A DNA stretch of 64,000 bases from Alitiscatomonas aceti. Lineage in GTDB: Bacteria > Bacillota > Clostridia > Lachnospirales > Lachnospiraceae. Under the pieces are notes generated by a model. The model searched no databases, had not been told where the DNA came from, and was given only the letters and a program-made list of their open reading frames with translations. This document shows, in pieces, positions 1-8,359 of the stretch. How positions within the stretch are numbered: position 1 is the first letter of the stretch; each line of letters starts with the position of its first letter. Made by a program: the position numbers and the translations under genes. Location of the stretch: assembly GCF_025567195.1 (NCBI RefSeq), contig NZ_JAOQJF010000006.1, forward strand, positions 76,947 through 140,946, in the 5' to 3' direction.

Positions 1-185
1 ATCTCACAAGTCTCATAAAATTCATTCAGATCGCATTCAAACAGCTCCGGCATCAGCCGCTTCCTGGTTTCCGGATCTGGGATCAGCGTATGATACAGCG
101 GATCCTCCGCAAAGCACTCTGTCAGCATTTTCTGGAGTCTGGGCAGATCCTCTCTCTGTACTCGATACAACGCACTGGTTTCCAT
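1..185 (-). CDS. GNAT-family N-acetyltransferase, N-terminal part
   Basis: Only the first 61 codons lie in the window and the gene runs off the left edge. The start ATG (183-185) is preceded by a GGAG ribosome binding site that lies inside the last codons of the upstream peptidase gene, which ends 9 bases away, so the two genes are probably co-transcribed. The visible residues (METSALYRV, then REDLPRLQKMLTECFAEDPL) match the usual beginning of GNAT acetyltransferases, where a beta strand is followed by a helix carrying a 'CFxxDP' pattern. The acetyl-CoA binding loop would be further on and is not visible, so substrate and function cannot be named. Confidence 0.6.
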   Translation of the reverse strand, partial: METSALYRVQREDLPRLQKMLTECFAEDPLYHTLIPDPETRKRLMPELFECDLNEFYETCE

Positions 186-194
186 AATTCTTTC

Positions 195-2201
195 CTACTC
201 CTCTTTCGCCTTTCTCAAGCCCTCTGTCAGCGTATCCACAGCCTGGATCATATACCGGATATCATCGTCAAAACAGCCCAGTGCCTGGCGCTCCATGGCC
301 TTCAATGCCTCCAGCTCTGGCTCCACCCCTGTATTCCTGGTCCGTTCCTTTTCCATAAGGCTGCGGATCTGTTTTGACAGATCCAGATGATGGACGATCC
401 TTCCGGCTCCCCACTGAAGCCGTTCCTTCTCCTGGTTCATCACATATTCAGTGAAATAGCGGTATACCTGATCGTCAAACTGGAAGGCATATTTGTTGTT
501 ATCCACCTGGTACAGGGCCTCCAGGGCGCCCCGGACGTTTTTGTCCTCCAACTGCCGGACCGCCTCACCCAGATACCGCAGATTGGTCTGGGACGCCTCG
601 TGGGGGAATAAAACCTCATCGTGCCAGTTGAGCCGCACAAAATATCCCTGGGCCTTTTTAAAGAGATACAGAAGCTGGCTCTGGAGCCTTCTGTCCCGCT
701 CCGGCTCCCCATTTCCGGTATTGGCCGTCCGCACAGCCTCGTAGACCTCCCGGGCCAGCCTCTCTCCCTCCTCCAGCTTCTCCATCAGGGTCTTTAATGC
801 ATTTTCGTCTTCCCGCCCGGTCACCGGGCGGACACTTTCTCTCAAGGCCCGGAAGGTCCGTTCCAGGTTCACCGGAGCCACGTTCACCCGGTCCAGGGCC
901 ATCAAAAGAAGTCCGTAAAGCTCGTGATGGAACCGGTATGCCGCCTCGTCGTAAAACTCGTCCCGGTCGAACTGGGAATGATAATGGGTCTCCATAAATC
1001 CGGCGCTGCTGAATTCATTGACCATGGACGGGATCCCGGAAATAGCCATGGAAAAATCGTCGGACCAGGTCTCGATGGGGCAGTGGACCCGCAGCCCCTG
1101 GGGATATACGTTCGTGGGATCCACCGGCAGCTTTTCCACAAATTCCTTTAAAAAGTCCTCATATTCATAAGTAGAACGGATGGCGTCCCAGGCATTGTGG
1201 GCGTAGGCCGGAAGCTCAAAATTCAGATCCGCAATGACCTTCCCCGGCCAGTCAGGCCGCAGCTTGAAGACCTGCTGCCAGGCTCCCGTGGACCAATCGT
1301 ATTTGGAATTGACGATCCCCCATTCCTCCGCCGCCATGGCGCAGAACACCAGAGTCTTTCTGGGCCGATATCCGGTTTCCAGAAGAGCCCTGGCGATCCC
1401 CAGCATCATGGCCACCGCACAGTTATCATCCTGGAACCCGTCATAATAGGAATCATAATGGGCGCTTAAAAGGATCATGTCCTCCTCTCTCCCTGGGATC
1501 GTTCCCCATATATTATAGGACTCTGTCTGCTCCAGGATCCGGGAACTGGCGTCAAATTCCACCGTAAGCCGTTCTTCCTTCTGAAGCGCCTCTTTTAACA
1601 CAGCCGCGTCCTTCTGGGAAATGGAAAACGCCGGAGCATCCTTAGGACCAGCAATGTCCTGGGCGTTCAGCGCCTCTCCGTCGATCTCCCCATAGCCGTT
1701 GTCCTGGACCGCGATCACTGCTGCCGCTCCTTTTAAATGGGCCTGGTACACAGGGAAGTTGATCCACCACTCGTCCCTCTGGTTAATGTCCACCAGAACC
1801 AGACAGCCGCGCACGTCCCGGCCTGCATAGTCCTGGGCTCCTCCCCGCCCCACATAGACCAGCGGAAATTTCTGAAAGCCCCCGGTCAAAAACTGGGTCT
1901 GATAGGCTCCCAGCTGAAAGACATGTTCCGCTCCCTCTGCGTCCCGAAAGCGCAGTACCGCCTTTTCAAATTCCCATCCGTCCAGACACAGCCGGTCCTT
2001 ATGGATATCCTTCAGGCCGATGCGTTCCATTTCCTGCCTCAGCATTTCTCCAGTTTCAAACTCTGCCCTGGAGCCGGCGGTCCTGAATCCCAATGCCGGA
2101 TTGCTTTTTATCCGTTCCATGGACTTGGCCAGACCATAGGAATAAGAAACGTCCACTGCCTCCAGATATTTTTGCTCCTGCTCTTTTTCCTTTTCGTTCA
2201 C
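195..2201 (-). CDS. M28-family zinc aminopeptidase with PA-like domain
   Basis: Predicted metallo-aminopeptidase of 668 residues. The two-zinc site of family M28 is visible: HYD near residues 248-250, a DD pair near 258-259 and the EE pair (catalytic base plus ligand) near 292-293. A protease-associated-like domain (about residues 112-172) precedes it and a helical C-terminal region follows. The start chosen is GTG at 2199-2201 because AAAGGAGG sits 8 bases upstream; the frame stays open further upstream but without a good ribosome binding site. No signal peptide is evident, so it probably works in the cytoplasm on peptides. It follows the L,D-transpeptidase gene by 113 bases and leads into the GNAT gene. 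The natural substrate cannot be told from sequence. Confidence 0.85.
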   Translation of the reverse strand: MNEKEKEQEQKYLEAVDVSYSYGLAKSMERIKSNPALGFRTAGSRAEFETGEMLRQEMERIGLKDIHKDRLCLDGWEFEKAVLRFRDAEGAEHVFQLGAYQTQFLTGGFQKFPLVYVGRGGAQDYAGRDVRGCLVLVDINQRDEWWINFPVYQAHLKGAAAVIAVQDNGYGEIDGEALNAQDIAGPKDAPAFSISQKDAAVLKEALQKEERLTVEFDASSRILEQTESYNIWGTIPGREEDMILLSAHYDSYYDGFQDDNCAVAMMLGIARALLETGYRPRKTLVFCAMAAEEWGIVNSKYDWSTGAWQQVFKLRPDWPGKVIADLNFELPAYAHNAWDAIRSTYEYEDFLKEFVEKLPVDPTNVYPQGLRVHCPIETWSDDFSMAISGIPSMVNEFSSAGFMETHYHSQFDRDEFYDEAAYRFHHELYGLLLMALDRVNVAPVNLERTFRALRESVRPVTGREDENALKTLMEKLEEGERLAREVYEAVRTANTGNGEPERDRRLQSQLLYLFKKAQGYFVRLNWHDEVLFPHEASQTNLRYLGEAVRQLEDKNVRGALEALYQVDNNKYAFQFDDQVYRYFTEYVMNQEKERLQWGAGRIVHHLDLSKQIRSLMEKERTRNTGVEPELEALKAMERQALGCFDDDIRYMIQAVDTLTEGLRKAKEE

Positions 2202-2314
2202 CTTGCCGCCTCCTTTGATCCTGTCAGCCGGAAGCACCTGCTGTCCGCAGGTTTCCCTGAGCTTCTGCAACAGAAGGTGCCCACAGTTTCCTGCGGACAC
2301 CCTCTTATTCCCGC

Positions 2315-3718
2315 CTAATAAAAGCAGAGGATCGGTATTCCTTTGTATGCATGCTCAAAGATCACGGCTGCCGTTTTTGGCGGTATATTGATACAGCCAT
2401 GGGAGCCGTTATTCTTATAGATCTCGCCGCCGAACTTACCGCGCCAATTGGCGTCGTGGAGTCCGATGCCGCCGTTGAAGGGCATCCAGTAAGAAACGGG
2501 ACTTTCATAGGAGTAGGTTCCGTCTGCCCGCTTCGGCCCCCGCAGTACCCGGTCTCTTTCCTTATAATAAAGGGTGTAAAGTCCCTCCGGCGTGGTCCAG
2601 CCCCTGGACACGTTTCCTGTGACAATGGGCGCTTCTGCGATCAGAGTCCCATTCTCATACATGTAGATGTGCTGGAGGCCCATATCCACCTCCACATAGG
2701 TGGTCCCGAAATCGTTCCCGGTCCGGCTGGCCGCTGTGCGGCTGTACGCCGGTTCCCTGGTCTGGTTGGTGCCGTTCTGCACCATCCTGGTCAGAGCCAC
2801 CGCTTCCTCTGCCTGGTTGATCTGCCAGCCGTAGTCGCCGTTTACAGACACCTGGCGTCCAGACGTACTGGTAAACGTATGGGGCTTTCCGTATGTATCA
2901 TATTTATCGGCCAGATATTTCACATACTCCGCCACCTTCTGCTGGTTCACCTGGATCGCGGACCCGGAAACGCCGTCGATCCATTTGACCGCCTCCAGTC
3001 CCGGCAGGATCTCCTGCTGGTCGCCGAATACATAGGTGATATTGATATCCTTATACCGGTTTAGATTGGCGCACATCTGGTTCAGATCTGCGTTGTCTGA
3101 GGTGACCTGGACCGTCTTATAGCAGTCCAGATTTTCCACCTTTAAAAGCCGTGTCTGGGAGTTTAAGGCTTCCTTTACCGCGGCCATGAGCTTATCCATA
3201 TCGATCTCTGTGCCCTGGACCTCTGGAACGATGGAAAATGCTTTTCCCTCCTCATAAGGAGTAATATACGCATCACTGGTGGGAGAGGCGTTCTTTACAA
3301 ATGCCATGTTCTCCAGAAGCGCCCGGAGGGCTGCCTCGTCGTACTTAAGCTCTGCGTCCACCGTATACCGGTGCTCCACGCCGGGACCGCTGACTCTGCC
3401 GCCGTCGTTCTCCTCCTTCAGAATGGCCTCCAGGTCCCCGGTCACATCCACGGTATAGCCGATGGACGTATCGGTGATGACCTCCCGGACTCCCTCGGTA
3501 TCCTCGATCTCCAGGGTATAGCCGCCGTTAAAATATCCCTCTATATACGCCTCGGCGTCGGCCGTCGTCATGCCGGACACCGGAACGCCGTTGATAATGG
3601 TCCCCACCACGAACCGGTGGAAATCCGTATCCACCGCCGCCATGGCCTGAAAGGACACGGCCGCCGTGGTCATAAGGGCCGCCGCCATGACGGCCAGAAG
3701 CTTTTCATTTCTCCTCAT
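2315..3718 (-). CDS. L,D-transpeptidase (YkuD) with VanW-type peptidoglycan-binding region
   Basis: Exported cell-wall enzyme of about 467 residues, expected to make or edit 3-3 cross-links in peptidoglycan. A basic start (MRRNEK) and hydrophobic stretch ending in AMA form a signal peptide or anchor. The middle resembles the paired putative peptidoglycan-binding domains found in front of clostridial YkuD domains, and the C-terminus carries the YkuD site: GLHD, then SHGCINIP with the nucleophilic cysteine about 26 residues from the end. An ATG three codons earlier (3727) abuts the AAGGGA ribosome binding site directly, while the ATG at 3716-3718 is 9 bases away, so the later start is preferred. 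It lies 24 bases after the SseB-like gene and probably shares its promoter. Confidence 0.88.
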   Translation of the reverse strand: MRRNEKLLAVMAAALMTTAAVSFQAMAAVDTDFHRFVVGTIINGVPVSGMTTADAEAYIEGYFNGGYTLEIEDTEGVREVITDTSIGYTVDVTGDLEAILKEENDGGRVSGPGVEHRYTVDAELKYDEAALRALLENMAFVKNASPTSDAYITPYEEGKAFSIVPEVQGTEIDMDKLMAAVKEALNSQTRLLKVENLDCYKTVQVTSDNADLNQMCANLNRYKDINITYVFGDQQEILPGLEAVKWIDGVSGSAIQVNQQKVAEYVKYLADKYDTYGKPHTFTSTSGRQVSVNGDYGWQINQAEEAVALTRMVQNGTNQTREPAYSRTAASRTGNDFGTTYVEVDMGLQHIYMYENGTLIAEAPIVTGNVSRGWTTPEGLYTLYYKERDRVLRGPKRADGTYSYESPVSYWMPFNGGIGLHDANWRGKFGGEIYKNNGSHGCINIPPKTAAVIFEHAYKGIPILCFY

Positions 3719-3742
3719 CTGAATCATTCCCTTCTGCGGGGA

Positions 3743-4621
3743 TCATTTCCCGCTGTTTCCGATATCTCCGAGCGGAGTTTCCGGTTTTTCCGGCTCCCTC
3801 AGCGCCTCGGCCACTGCCGCCTCAGCCAGCTTTGCCGGGTCCAGAGGCTTTGCCGGACCCGATGCGGCTCTCTTTGTAATCGGAAGCTGGAGGTTTACTC
3901 CCATGGGGTTCACCACCACGCCCCTGGCGCCCTTGGCCAGGGCTCCTGTGATCTTATCCGCCGTCATCACCGATGCCTTAAAGAAATTTTCCCGATTGAA
4001 CTTATTGAATTCCAGCATGTCCGTGAAGATCGGCTGGTAGGAATCCCCGTTCTGCTGCTTTAACAGCGGCACGCCGTTTTCCTCATTGAACGGAGCCAGG
4101 TAGGTTCCCTTTCCATAATCTGCCAGGATCTCCTCCTGGAGCTCCTGCAGCTCTTTGGGGAGCTTTTCAAATTTCTGTCTGCGGACCTCCTGCATAAAAT
4201 AAAGTGCCGTCAGATGCAGTCCCGGATTCTCCACCCAGATCTGCCCCTCCTTTAAATTCTGTCCCGGACGGTTCACCAGATCCGCCAGCTGCAGCTTATA
4301 CTCGTCCTCCATATAGCCGTTGAATACCAGGCAGTTGACGCCCATGGTAAACAGGTTGCTGTAAAAATGCAGGAACTGCTTGTTATCGATCTTTGCGATC
4401 TGGAGCGGGATCTTCTGATCCAGGAACCGCTGTCCCTCACGCTTGATATCTTCCTCCTTCTCATATAAGAAAACCTCATCGTCAAAGGTTTCCGGGTCAC
4501 ACATTACAAACGGCATCTTCGTGCAGAGGGACATGAGCACAAAAAGCTCCTTCGATGTGCTGAGTTTCTTCATCACTGCCAGTTTCTCCGCTTTTTCCTT
4601 GGTCTGCTTGCCCTGATCCAT
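3743..4621 (-). CDS. SseB-family protein
   Basis: A cytoplasmic protein of 292 residues. Its C-terminal half contains the SseB-type motif NPMGVNLQLP (about residues 237-246), and the N-terminal half has a typical SseB beginning with a short Met- and Lys-rich helix followed by 'FVMCDPET'. The last 35 residues are Pro/Ala/Glu-rich and probably disordered. Enterobacterial SseB enhances serine sensitivity, and the biochemical role in Firmicutes is not established, so no function is assigned. The ATG has an AAGGGG ribosome binding site 7 bases upstream. It is the first gene after a consensus promoter at 4705-4733 and is followed closely by the L,D-transpeptidase. Confidence 0.75.
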   Translation of the reverse strand: MDQGKQTKEKAEKLAVMKKLSTSKELFVLMSLCTKMPFVMCDPETFDDEVFLYEKEEDIKREGQRFLDQKIPLQIAKIDNKQFLHFYSNLFTMGVNCLVFNGYMEDEYKLQLADLVNRPGQNLKEGQIWVENPGLHLTALYFMQEVRRQKFEKLPKELQELQEEILADYGKGTYLAPFNEENGVPLLKQQNGDSYQPIFTDMLEFNKFNRENFFKASVMTADKITGALAKGARGVVVNPMGVNLQLPITKRAASGPAKPLDPAKLAEAAVAEALREPEKPETPLGDIGNSGK

Positions 4622-4704
4622 ATTGATTCCCCTTCTGTCTTCTTTATTTACACGCCGCCGGAACCAATCGCTCTTTCTGCCCCGCCGCCGTTATATACAG
4701 AGAC

Positions 4705-4733
4705 ATTATATCGTCTGGGAGAACGGCTGTCAA
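4705..4733 (-). promoter_or_regulatory. Sigma-A type promoter of the SseB/L,D-transpeptidase operon
   Basis: Read on the minus strand: TTGACA (4728-4733), 17-base spacer, TATAAT (4705-4710). Both boxes are exact consensus with ideal spacing. Transcription should start near 4698, giving a leader of about 75 bases before the SseB-like gene. Confidence 0.8.
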
Positions 4734-4861
4734 GAAACAGAGTCCGGCGAAACTCCGGCATTTCCGGCATTTTCTCTTACGAAATTCTGACTTTTTTAAC
4801 TTTCCCGACTCCCCCTCCTGGTCTCTCCGGTCCATTCCCCAAACCGCCTCCTGAAACTGTA

Positions 4862-4910
4862 AAGCCCCCTCCGTCCGCCGCATTCCTGTCGGCCTTCGGA
4901 GAGGGCTTTT
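4862..4910 (-). terminator. Hairpin terminator after feoAB
   Basis: The arms AAGCCC(C)CTCCG and CGGAGAGGGCTT face each other 10 bases past the feoAB stop. On the minus strand the stem is followed only by a short TTTA. On the plus strand it ends in a better T run, so it may work in both directions. Confidence 0.55.
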
Positions 4911-4916
4911 TATGAT

Positions 4917-7247
4917 TTAAAGGAGCAGTGCCGCCTGGTATACGATAAACGCCGCGATCCACGCCAGCACGCACTGGCCGGCCGCCATAGCAGCCGCCCA
5001 TTTTCCGCCCAGCTCCCGCTTCACCGAGGCGATGGCCGCCACGCAGGGCGTATAAAGAAGGCAGAAAACCAGCAGGGAAACGGCTCCCGGAACCGTAAGG
5101 GTTCCCTGAAGCGCCTCCATGCTTCCAAACAGCACCGTCAGGGATGAGACCACGCTCTCCTTGGCCATGAAGCCGGAGATCAGGGCTGTGACGATCCGCC
5201 AGTCCCCAAAGCCCACCGGCAGGAATACCGGGGCCAGCACGCCCGCCAGAAGAGCCAGGATGCTGTCCTGGGAGTCCGCCACCATGTTAAAGCCCGTGTC
5301 AAAGTTCTGAAGGAACCAGATGGCAATGGTAGCCAGGAAGATCACCGTAAAGGCACGCTGGAGAAAATCCTTCGCCTTGTCCCACAGAAGATGGCCCACA
5401 TTGGCTGCTCCCGGCATCCGGTAGTTGGGAAGCTCCATCACAAAGGGCACGGCCTCTCCCTTAAAGGAGGTCTTTTTAAAGATCAGTGCCATGAGGATCC
5501 CTATGAAGATCCCAAGCACATAAAGCCCGATCATCACCAGAGCCTGGTGCTCCGGGAAAAAAGCCTCTGTAAAGAAGGCGTAGATCGGAAGCTTGGCCGT
5601 ACAGCTCATAAACGGCGTCAGGAGAATGGTCATCTTCCTGTCCCGCTCCGACGGAAGGGTCCGGCTGGCCATGACTCCCGGCACCGTGCAGCCGAAGCCC
5701 ACCAGCATGGGGACGATGCTCCGTCCGGAAAGGCCCAGCTTTCTTAAGAGCTTATCCATAATAAAGGCGACTCTGGCCATATAGCCGCTGTCCTCCAGCA
5801 GCGACAGGAAGAAAAACAGTGTTACGATAATGGGAAGGAAGCTCAGAACGCCGCCCACGCCGCCAAAGATCCCGTCGATGACCAGGGACTGGACCACGCT
5901 GTTGACGCCTGCGGCTGTCATAGCCGTGTCTGCCATGGCGGTCAGCCCTTCGATCCCCGTCTCCAGGATTCCCTGTAAAAACGCGCCGACCACATTGAAG
6001 GTCAGCCAGAATACCAGCCCCATGATCCCGATAAAGGCCGGGATCCCCGTATATTTTCCCGTCAGGAACCGGTCGATCTGGCGGCTTCTGGTACGCTCCC
6101 TGCTCTCCCTGGGCTTGATCACTGTCTCGGAACAGACCTCTCCGATGTAGTCGAACCGCATCTGGGCCACTGCGGCCGCCCGGTCCATTCCAGTCTCCTC
6201 CTCAGTCTGTCTGGCGATCTCATCCAGGATCCGTTTCTCATTGTCCGTCAGCTTCAGCCGCTCCAGGATCTTTTCATCGCCCTCCATCACCTTGCTGGCC
6301 GCAAACCGCACCGGGATCTGTGCCTGGGCCGCATGGTCCTCGATCAAGTGCATGACTGCATGGATCCCCCGGTGGATCCCTTCCTCCTTTTTACAGAAGT
6401 CCATCTCCAGAGGCTTTTCCTGGTATCTGGCCACATGGACCGCATGGCGGACCAGCTCCTCGATCCCCTCTCCCTTGGCGGCGGAAATGGGGATCACCGG
6501 AACCCCCAGGGCCTCCTCCATCTCATTGACCAGGACAGAACCGCCGTTTTCCCAGAGCTCGTCCATCATATTTAAGGCCACCACCATGGGGATCCCCAGC
6601 TCCAGCAGCTGCATGGTCAGATACAGGTTCCTCTCGATGTTGGTGGCATCCACGATATTGATGATCCCCTTGGGCCTTGTCTGGATCACAAATTCCCTGG
6701 TGACGATCTCTTCGCTGCTGTACGGGGACATGGAGTAGATCCCGGGAAGATCGGTGATCAGCGTATCGTCATGGCCGCGGATCACGCCGTCCTTCCGGTC
6801 CACAGTGACGCCCGGGAAATTGCCCACGTGCTGCCTGGATCCAGTCAGCTGGTTGAACAGCGTGGTCTTTCCGCAGTTCTGGTTTCCCACCAGGGCAAAG
6901 GTCAGGGTCTCTCCGTCCGGCAGGGGATTTTCCTCCTTCCGGTTATGGAATTTTCCTCCTTCTCCGTAGCCGGGATGGTGCTTTTCTGTCTTCTTGGCCT
7001 TTCTCTGTATATCCACCGGCGCATGGGGCTCACTGATCTCAATATTCTCCGCGTCCTCCAGCCGGATGGTCAGCTCATACCCATGGATCCTGAGCTCAAT
7101 GGGATCTCCCATGGGCGCGTATTTTACGACCGTTACCTCTGTTCCCTGGATCAGTCCCATGTCCAGGAAATGCTGGCGGAGCGCTCCGTTCCCGCCCACA
7201 GAGAGGATGGTAGCCGTGCTTCCGATCGGCAGTCTGCTCAGCTTCAT
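4917..7247 (-). CDS. feoB: Fused FeoA-FeoB ferrous iron transporter
   Basis: Membrane GTPase for Fe(II) uptake, 776 residues. Residues 1-75 form a complete FeoA (SH3-like) domain that is normally a separate protein, followed by a charged linker (about 75-110). The G domain shows GNQNCGKT (121-128), DLPG (166-169) and NMMD (226-229). A helical GDI-like region and the membrane part with two Gate regions follow, including the conserved CTVPG and CTAKLP stretches. The ATG has an AAAGGAG ribosome binding site. A promoter lies at 7341-7368 and a palindrome in the leader may be a metal-regulator site. FeoA-FeoB fusions are known in Clostridia, so this is a variant rather than a new protein. The gene stands alone between two terminators. 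Confidence 0.93.
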   Translation of the reverse strand: MKLSRLPIGSTATILSVGGNGALRQHFLDMGLIQGTEVTVVKYAPMGDPIELRIHGYELTIRLEDAENIEISEPHAPVDIQRKAKKTEKHHPGYGEGGKFHNRKEENPLPDGETLTFALVGNQNCGKTTLFNQLTGSRQHVGNFPGVTVDRKDGVIRGHDDTLITDLPGIYSMSPYSSEEIVTREFVIQTRPKGIINIVDATNIERNLYLTMQLLELGIPMVVALNMMDELWENGGSVLVNEMEEALGVPVIPISAAKGEGIEELVRHAVHVARYQEKPLEMDFCKKEEGIHRGIHAVMHLIEDHAAQAQIPVRFAASKVMEGDEKILERLKLTDNEKRILDEIARQTEEETGMDRAAAVAQMRFDYIGEVCSETVIKPRESRERTRSRQIDRFLTGKYTGIPAFIGIMGLVFWLTFNVVGAFLQGILETGIEGLTAMADTAMTAAGVNSVVQSLVIDGIFGGVGGVLSFLPIIVTLFFFLSLLEDSGYMARVAFIMDKLLRKLGLSGRSIVPMLVGFGCTVPGVMASRTLPSERDRKMTILLTPFMSCTAKLPIYAFFTEAFFPEHQALVMIGLYVLGIFIGILMALIFKKTSFKGEAVPFVMELPNYRMPGAANVGHLLWDKAKDFLQRAFTVIFLATIAIWFLQNFDTGFNMVADSQDSILALLAGVLAPVFLPVGFGDWRIVTALISGFMAKESVVSSLTVLFGSMEALQGTLTVPGAVSLLVFCLLYTPCVAAIASVKRELGGKWAAAMAAGQCVLAWIAAFIVYQAALLL

Positions 7248-7288
7248 TTGTATCTCCTTTTTGTCTGTTCTCGTTTATGGTCTTTGAA

Positions 7289-7302
7289 TTAGTATCATCT
7301 AA
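7289..7302 (-). promoter_or_regulatory. Possible metalloregulator operator in feoAB leader
   Basis: The sequence TTAG-N6-CTAA is an inverted repeat placed 30-45 bases downstream of the expected transcription start of feoAB. The half-site resembles the TTAG halves seen in DtxR/IdeR-type boxes, but the spacing is not classic and no regulator gene is adjacent. A second imperfect palindrome (GCCTTGTACAGGC, 7322-7334) sits at the expected start point. Assignment to Fur or DtxR cannot be made from this alone. Confidence 0.3.
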
Positions 7303-7340
7303 CTATCCTCTAAAATGAAGAGCCTTGTACAGGCATTTGT

Positions 7341-7368
7341 AATATAATCTAAATGAGAAAAAAGTCAA
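7341..7368 (-). promoter_or_regulatory. Promoter of feoAB
   Basis: Minus strand TTGACT (7363-7368), 16-base spacer, TATATT (7341-7346), lying just past the rraA terminator. The start would be near 7334, leaving a leader of roughly 85 bases. Confidence 0.65.
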
Positions 7369-7383
7369 TATCTTTTAGGATAT

Positions 7384-7428
7384 AAAAACAGACTGCGGCA
7401 GGATCCTTTTACCGATTCTGCCGCAGTC
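7384..7428 (-). terminator. Strong terminator after the RraA-family gene
   Basis: Fifteen-base arms GACTGCGGCAG(G/A)ATC at 7391-7405 and 7414-7428, 8-base loop, followed on the minus strand by TGTTTTTAT. One mismatch in the stem. It separates the RraA-family gene from the feoAB promoter. Confidence 0.85.
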
Positions 7429-7456
7429 CGCTTTTAGGAAGGTTTTGTATGTACTC

Positions 7457-8158
7457 TTATGGCTCGTATACGCCGTCGATGATCTCAAATTCCTTTGCAG
7501 CCAGGGTCTTTTCCACCCAGGCTCTGTTGGCCGTTCCATTCTTTGCTGCCTCCAGCTTCTTCTCGTCTGCCTCCTGGAACTTCTTTGCATCTTCCAGGAT
7601 CTGCGCTGCGTCCTTTCTTGGAATGACGATCACGCCATCCGGGTCCCCCAGAATGATGTCGCCCGGGTTTACGCTGATGCCGCCGCAGGCAACGGGTACG
7701 TTCACCTCACCCGGTCCCTCTTTATATGGGCCTCCCGGAGTGGTCCCGGTGGCATAGACCGGGAAATCCCACTGGCCGATCTCATCGATATCACGGATGG
7801 GTCCGTCGATGATGATCCCGGCCACCTTTCTGTCATATCGGAGGTATGCCATCATGATCTCACCGATCAGGGAACGGGTGTTATCCTCTTCATTGGAAAC
7901 CACCAGCACATCGCCCTCCTGGGCAATGTTTAAAGCCGCATGAAGGGCCAGGTTGTCGCCGCCTCTTGCCTTAACTGTAAGCGCCGGTCCCACCATCATC
8001 TGGGCCTTGGGACTGCTCATCAGGCGGACCCGCGGATTCATGGCCGCGTTTCTTCCCATTACATCACAGGTATTGGACGCCGGGATCGTTTTAAACTGCT
8101 CCATCACTTCCGGGTCCGGCATGTTTCTTTTTAAATAGATTCTCTTGCCTACTGCCAT
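7457..8158 (-). CDS. RraA-family aldolase/decarboxylase-like protein
   Basis: A 233-residue member of the RraA/HMG-aldolase fold. The start at 8156-8158 (MAVGKR) follows a GAAGGAGAG ribosome binding site. The family hallmarks are present: NTCDVMGRN near the N-terminus, the loop 'GEIMMAYLRYDRKVAGIIIDGPIRDID' region with the conserved G-x-R-D metal/pyruvate-enolate site (IDGPIRD), and 'GDIILGDPDGVIVIP'. Family members act as 4-hydroxy-4-methyl-2-oxoglutarate or related aldolases and as oxaloacetate decarboxylases; others bind RNase E, which is unlikely here. Its neighbours (hydroxyacid dehydrogenase, carboxylate symporter) point to metabolism of a small hydroxy- or oxo-acid. It is divergent from a LysR gene, with a candidate operator over its own promoter. 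Confidence 0.82.
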   Translation of the reverse strand: MAVGKRIYLKRNMPDPEVMEQFKTIPASNTCDVMGRNAAMNPRVRLMSSPKAQMMVGPALTVKARGGDNLALHAALNIAQEGDVLVVSNEEDNTRSLIGEIMMAYLRYDRKVAGIIIDGPIRDIDEIGQWDFPVYATGTTPGGPYKEGPGEVNVPVACGGISVNPGDIILGDPDGVIVIPRKDAAQILEDAKKFQEADEKKLEAAKNGTANRAWVEKTLAAKEFEIIDGVYEP

Positions 8159-8223
8159 ATCGTTTCTCTCCTTCTCTCCATTCTCTTTTTTCATGTTCTG
8201 AGCGTCCGCTCTTTGTTCTGGCC

Positions 8224-8251
8224 CTATTGTAATCCGGAACCACAACAATAG
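8224..8251. promoter_or_regulatory. Candidate LysR operator between rraA-like and lysR genes
   Basis: Perfect 7-base arms CTATTGT (8224-8230) and ACAATAG (8245-8251) separated by 14 bases, containing the T-N11-A core of LysR sites. The repeat covers the whole minus-strand promoter of the RraA-family gene (TAGCAA 8249-8254 as the complement of the -35, ATTGTA 8226-8231 as the complement of the -10, 17-base spacer). This suits autoregulation and effector-dependent control by the divergent LysR protein. Confidence 0.6.
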
Positions 8252-8254
8252 CAA
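8226..8254 (-). promoter_or_regulatory. Promoter of the RraA-family gene
   Basis: Minus strand TTGCTA (8249-8254), 17 bases, TACAAT (8226-8231). It is buried in the inverted repeat described at 8224-8251. Confidence 0.55.
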
Positions 8255-8296
8255 ACAATGTATCTGTTTCTCTTTCACAAGAAAATATTGTCACGC

Positions 8297-8325
8297 TTTA
8301 CATCCCCCTTTTCTTCTATTATAAT
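8297..8325 (+). promoter_or_regulatory. Promoter of the LysR gene
   Basis: TTTACA (8297-8302), 17-base spacer, TATAAT (8320-8325). The start would be near 8332, about 28 bases before the ATG. Confidence 0.7.
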
Positions 8326-8359
8326 AGAAGAAATCTATGTTCGGATCGGAGGTAGTTTT

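Noticed and set aside
2351..3064. 237-codon plus-strand ORF over the L,D-transpeptidase gene
   Set aside because: Antisense shadow of a clear YkuD gene.
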